Source: Zarea fungicola (taxonomy: Eukaryota > Ascomycota > Sordariomycetes > Hypocreales > Cordycipitaceae). From it: DNA of 64,000 nucleotides. The stretch's first letter is position 1. Each line of letters opens with the position of its first letter. Positions 60,337 through 64,000 of this stretch are shown here, piece after piece. Under the pieces are notes generated by a model. The model had not been told where the DNA came from and ran no database searches. It saw nothing but the letters and a program-made list of their open reading frames with translations. The position numbers and the translations under genes were made by a program. The stretch is from NCBI GenBank assembly GCA_900169235.1, contig FWCC01000044.1, positions 124,001 through 188,000 on the forward strand, in the 5' to 3' direction.

Positions 60337-62197
60337 ACGTAGTTCATAGGTGAGCGGGCCACACGGGTGAGTGGGCCACCTCTCACGACCTTAGGGTATA
60401 CAGCCAACTACAATAAAATAAAATAAAATAGAATTAATAAAATCTAATTAGAATCCTCTAAAGAAGTGATTTCTACTTTATTATTATATATTCTAGAATT
60501 ATAGCCAATTTCACTATAATTACCACATCGCCGGCAGCGTAATTTATTACATTTTAGCTAACTAGATGCCTTAGCTTTAGCGTGTTTTTTCCTAACCTTA
60601 ACCTATAATTAAGTAGCTAAATTTTTTCTATTATCTAGAGTAAGAGATCCTCTAGTCTATAAACGCCTTTTTCTAATGCATTAATGCCAGGAAAGTCGTT
60701 TATTTACCGCCTCTAGGTCCTTAACTTAGTCTTATAAAAGAACCATCTATTACAGAGCTTTTATTATGCACTTTAACATTTACATTAAACTTATAATAAT
60801 TTCTACTAGTAAGCTATTCTAATGGCTTCTTATCCTTTTTTTAATATATTCTATATAAGATAATACCTTTATTAGGTTATTAGGCGTTTATAGAAGCCAG
60901 GGAAGGTTAAGTCCATTAGAGGTCCTAAGAGGCAAAGGCGTCTATAATATTATATTTAATTATAAAATAATATAACTTAGATTAAAAGGCCAAATTCTAG
61001 TACCATAGAAACCCATAAGTGCATTTTTCTTTATTATAGTAGTATTATGTGTACTATAAAATGCTAGTAGAAATTCCTCTTTAGTGATATATATTATATG
61101 GGCTTATATTAGATCACTAATTACTTAACTATATGCCTATTTTAATGGCTAAAAATAAGCGATATTTAATAGCTAAAGTATATATAATAAATAAACAAGT
61201 ATATATAATATAATAATAGAGTTTTCCTTATAATATAACTTAAATTCTACTAACTAGTGGCTTTTATGTCTATTAAGGATTAAGAGGCAATAGTAACTAG
61301 AATTTAGTAGTTTTATATTATTATTAAAATATTTTAGCTAATCTAGGCCTTTTTTATTTATTATCTAGCCATTTTCTAATATAGAAATAGCCTAGGCGTA
61401 AGGCTATAGGCTATTTTCATACTAAGATAAGAGGTGGGTTTTAGTAGCAATAATAATATATGGCGGGACAACACCACCAGTCGCACTAATACACTCTATA
61501 ACTATCGTCTATGTCTAATTTCTTAGTTATATTTTTTAACCTTTTCGACGCTTTTTTAATCCTATAATGACTGTTTCTAAGCTTATTACGCCTATTATAA
61601 AGCCAGTCTCGTTAAAGTTATAAATATTCGCGTCCTATATATTATATTTTACAATTATATTCTCCACAAGCTAGAACCAGCCTTTAAATATCTTTAGATC
61701 TTTACATTAGGCTCTTTAATAGTCAATTTAACGCGATAGACGCGTAATAACTTCTAGGTGTCGTCTAATAAAGCTCATAACCTAGTTCCTTCTAACTAGA
61801 ATACTATATTATAGCTCTAATAAGCAATTTACCATAACTTCTACATTATATAAGCGCGGTGGCTAAGAACGGGAATCTAGGTCAAGGATATATTAAATAA
61901 GTAATTTTTCTTCTTTAATTATTAATCTTTAAATTTTTAGGGTTGTGTTGGCTTGACTTAGTATATTTTGTCGACAACGCTTAAGTGTTATTTAGGACAC
62001 GTTATAGATTCGCGCAGTGCCTTAGATGCTTAATTTTAGGTCTTTTTTTAAAGCTTTAATAGCTAAGAGAATATTTACTTTATTTAATAAAGAACCTATT
62101 TTCTATTATTGAGTTATTGAGGTTTAAAGGTGTTTAATTAAAAAAAAACACAAAGTGGCCCACTCACCCATGTAGCCCGCTCACCCGTGAACTACGT
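60337..62197 (-). mobile_element. Pot2/Fot1-like transposon, RIP-inactivated, copy B in opposite orientation
   Basis: Also 1,861 bp, flanked by TA (60335-60336 and 62198-62199), with the same terminal repeats. The transposase remnant reads on the minus strand from about 62090 down, with stop codons at the same positions as in copy A within the helix-turn-helix segment. Copies A and B face each other with a 307-bp spacer and so form a very long inverted repeat. Confidence 0.9.
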
Positions 62198-62475
62198 TAT
62201 AGTATAGATATAGTTTATTAAGTAAGTTATAATACTAGTTAAAAAGCCACCTTATAGCTACTTTTACCGCTATAAGGAGCCTTTAAAGTCACTATAAGGG
62301 CCCTTATAGCGAGGTTGGTTTCCTTTAGCATTTTGCTGTAAAGAAGACAGTATTGTATTAATAAAGAATTTACAAAGGGGCTATCCCCATAGAAAAGCCA
62401 GCTAATAGGGCCACCCTATTAATTTGCAGGGATCTAACCCCTGTCGAGACATGACTTTTAAAAGCGACCTTTGTA

Positions 62476-63241
62476 CTGTTTTCTCATATCAAGTGTTTGT
62501 CATGTTCCTAATAAAAGAAATTGTATGCAAGTCCCCGCTAACAAGCGCCACAATTACTATTAGCATAGGCGAGGCGGCCCTCTAGAACGAGGGAAAGTAC
62601 AGATTAAATAAGTTGCCAGTACTGTTTTGAATTTTCCTCTTATTTATTGACTTCTTTTTAGAATCCATTTTCTTCATGTTGAAAATGAGCCACGAAAGCA
62701 ACTGCCAGAGCGAGAGCGATAGCTCAAGCTTTGATAGTTCCAATATCAATCAATAAATTATCATAAAATACCCCTAATGGTAGCAATCATTTTTAAAGCT
62801 CGGACTTTTCCAGTATCTCAACCAAAGGCTGCGCTGTTGGCTCATGTAGAATTACTAGAATTACTAGAATTACTAGAATTTTTAAATTAAATTTTTTTTA
62901 AAAAAATTATATCGTTAAGTTATATTATATAATGTTTATATAAGTTTTGTACTGGCAGTAATGACGCGGTTACTAGAGCCTGATAATAGAAGGCATATAA
63001 TGAAGAACTATGTTTATACATCTAAGCCTGGCGTCGACCTTAATAGGAGGAGTCAGCAATAATCCTTAGCTGCATAAGACCACCGTGTATATATTGTGAA
63101 TATAAGCACCCTTTTCTATTGCTCCCTAATAGGATTAGGGCTGGAAATGTAATTAGCGAAGAAAGAGATTAGAAGGAGAAAAAGAAGGAGGGCGACAGAA
63201 AGGTCACAAAAAAGAAGTCATCTGTGGTTTGTATAGGATAA
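62476..63241. repeat. LTR-like relic and 9-bp tandem repeat left of tRNA-Lys
   Basis: Contains AGAATTACT tandem copies (62846-62881), an AT block, and at about 62955-63115 a segment similar to the one inside the LTR at 51680-51868 (shared words include AGAGCCT, AAGGCATATAAT and AATATAAGCAC). Target duplications were not found. No gene seen. Confidence 0.6.
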
Positions 63242-63327
63242 GCCCGATGCGGGGGTCGAACCCGCAGCCTTGAGATGGTGATCTCTTAAATAAGAGTCTC
63301 ACGCTCTACCGATTGAGCTAACCAGGC
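63242..63327 (-). tRNA. tRNA-Lys(CUU) with intron, second copy
   Basis: Same mature sequence as the gene at 1946-2031, with anticodon CTT and an intron differing by one base (ATTTAAGAGATCACC here). About 35 bp of 3' flank (CTTATCCTATACAAACCACAG) and about 10 bp of 5' flank (AGTCAACAAAT) are also conserved, so the two genes arose by duplication with flanks. Confidence 0.95.
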
Positions 63328-63804
63328 ATTTGTTGACTTGTATTGTTGAAAGAGTGAATACTATTTTGTTATAATAAGCTCTAGAATGGTATTAGAAGCA
63401 ACGAGGGTGGTCATTCCACCCTTCTGTCAAACCTGTTGGTTCTTTAGTTGTAGACTCCTTTGTGTGTGTGTGTGTGTGCGTGTGTGTCTTTTGGGATGCT
63501 ATTAGTTTTCGGGATACATTATGGGTATAATTATCATGGCCTAGTGTAATAATTTCCATCATGAACTCTCATTAATTGGTCATATTCTCATTTCCGCGTC
63601 ACATTGATATATTCGTTGAGGGAGCAGGTCAGGGCCTGCGAACCCTCCTTCATACAAAGCCGATTCGCTCTCCGCCTTCAAATAGCCTCGAAACCTATGT
63701 TGCTCTATAAACAAGCATGTAATAGATACGCTAATGAAGCTACTATGTGTGTAGCAAGACTATATGCAATAAAACAGCACCACCCCTTTCTCTGTGACAT
63801 ATTT
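63328..63804. other. Intergenic with a GT dinucleotide repeat
   Basis: 3' flank of the transporter gene and upstream side of tRNA-Lys. A GT microsatellite lies at about 63461-63487. No gene seen. Confidence 0.5.
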
Positions 63805-64000
63805 TTAGACTTTGAGAGGCCAGCGCTCTCTCATCCACTTTCCATACCGGAAAATGACGAACGGGACGGGCACGAATGCCAGGGAAATAAAGCCCAGCAG
63901 CGAGTTGCCCCAGCCCAGTCCCAAGTGGCCATACATGGATGGCGCCGCGAGCGGCAAAAACGCACCAATCGTGCAACGGATAACGGCGAACCCTGCCAGG
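63805..64000 (-). CDS. MFS transporter, C-terminal end
   Basis: The last 64 residues of a gene that enters from the right edge. The frame read from 63999 down to TAA 63807-63805 gives LAGFAVIRCTIGAFLPLAAP, then MYGHLGLGWGNSLLGFISLA and VPVPFVIFRYGKWMRERW. This is the typical end of DHA1-type major facilitator drug or polyamine transporters: helix 11, the loop with MY..LG..W..SLLGF, helix 12, and a basic tail (RYGK...RER). Another open frame in the same place (63743-63976) is a shadow. Substrate cannot be inferred. Confidence 0.8.
   Translation of the reverse strand, partial: LAGFAVIRCTIGAFLPLAAPSMYGHLGLGWGNSLLGFISLAFVPVPFVIFRYGKWMRERWPLKV

Larger units (their letters stand above)
57079..62473. 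mobile_element. Outer TA-flanked DNA transposon hosting later insertions
   Basis: Left end CAAAGGTCGCTTTTAAAAGT (57079 on) is repeated inverted at the right end (to 62473), with a match of about 26 bp. TA lies immediately outside at 57077-57078 and 62474-62475, as for Tc1/mariner elements. Without the nested elements (two of 1,861 bp with their TA, one 226-bp LTR, one 204-bp LTR) the host would be roughly 1.2-1.4 kb. The host sequence is AT-rich with no open frame, consistent with RIP. Whether it once had a transposase cannot be told. Confidence 0.8.

Noticed and set aside
1..64000. CRISPR arrays, bacterial operons or prophage-like features
   Set aside because: The window is eukaryotic nuclear DNA with spliced genes. 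No regular spacer-repeat array occurs; the only tandem repeats are short microsatellite-like tracts.

Overview
The window is a piece of a filamentous ascomycete nuclear genome (Pezizomycotina, most likely a Sordariomycete and plausibly Hypocreales). The evidence is many short 50-75 nt GT-AG introns, fungal gene families (Zn2Cys6 and bZIP/DUF3425 regulators, a hybrid histidine kinase, Csf1, a fungal MTHFR), and AT-rich transposon relics whose C-to-T and G-to-A decay looks like repeat-induced point mutation (RIP). The species cannot be named from the sequence alone.

Layout. 1-20.4 kb is gene-dense and mostly housekeeping: the 3' part of a carnitine/acylcarnitine carrier (+), an intron-containing tRNA-Lys(CUU), a transglutaminase-like protein (-), an F-box protein (+), NAD-isocitrate dehydrogenase subunit 1 (-), exocyst subunit Sec5 (+), a double zinc-finger regulator (-) and a TMEM184/Ost-alpha membrane protein (-). 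21.2-30.9 kb is one giant gene, CSF1 (bridge-like lipid transfer protein). 31.5-40.5 kb holds a small secreted six-cysteine protein (+), eEF2 (-), a TA-flanked RIP-decayed transposon and an RBM26/27-type RNA-binding protein (-). 41.8-47.7 kb holds a bZIP/DUF3425 protein (+), a repeat-rich intergenic stretch and MTHFR (+). 49.2-51.5 kb is a decayed M3 metallopeptidase gene, followed by a stack of nested solo LTRs to 52.5 kb. 53.6-56.6 kb is a hybrid histidine kinase (-). 57.1-62.5 kb is a nested transposon island with two inverted 1,861-bp Pot2/Fot1-like elements, and the right edge has a second tRNA-Lys(CUU) and the end of an MFS transporter.

How it fits together. Two genes belong to fatty-acid and mitochondrial carbon use (carnitine carrier, IDH1), one to one-carbon/methionine metabolism (MTHFR), two to secretion and membrane lipid supply (Sec5, Csf1), and the rest to translation, nuclear RNA control and regulation. 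There is no evidence of a co-regulated biosynthetic cluster. I found no clear undescribed system. The least expected items are the transposon architecture, the small secreted cysteine-rich protein, the inverted duplication beside the first tRNA-Lys and the dead M3 peptidase. Exon boundaries were set by hand from splice consensus and reading-frame continuity. No transcript data or database search was available.
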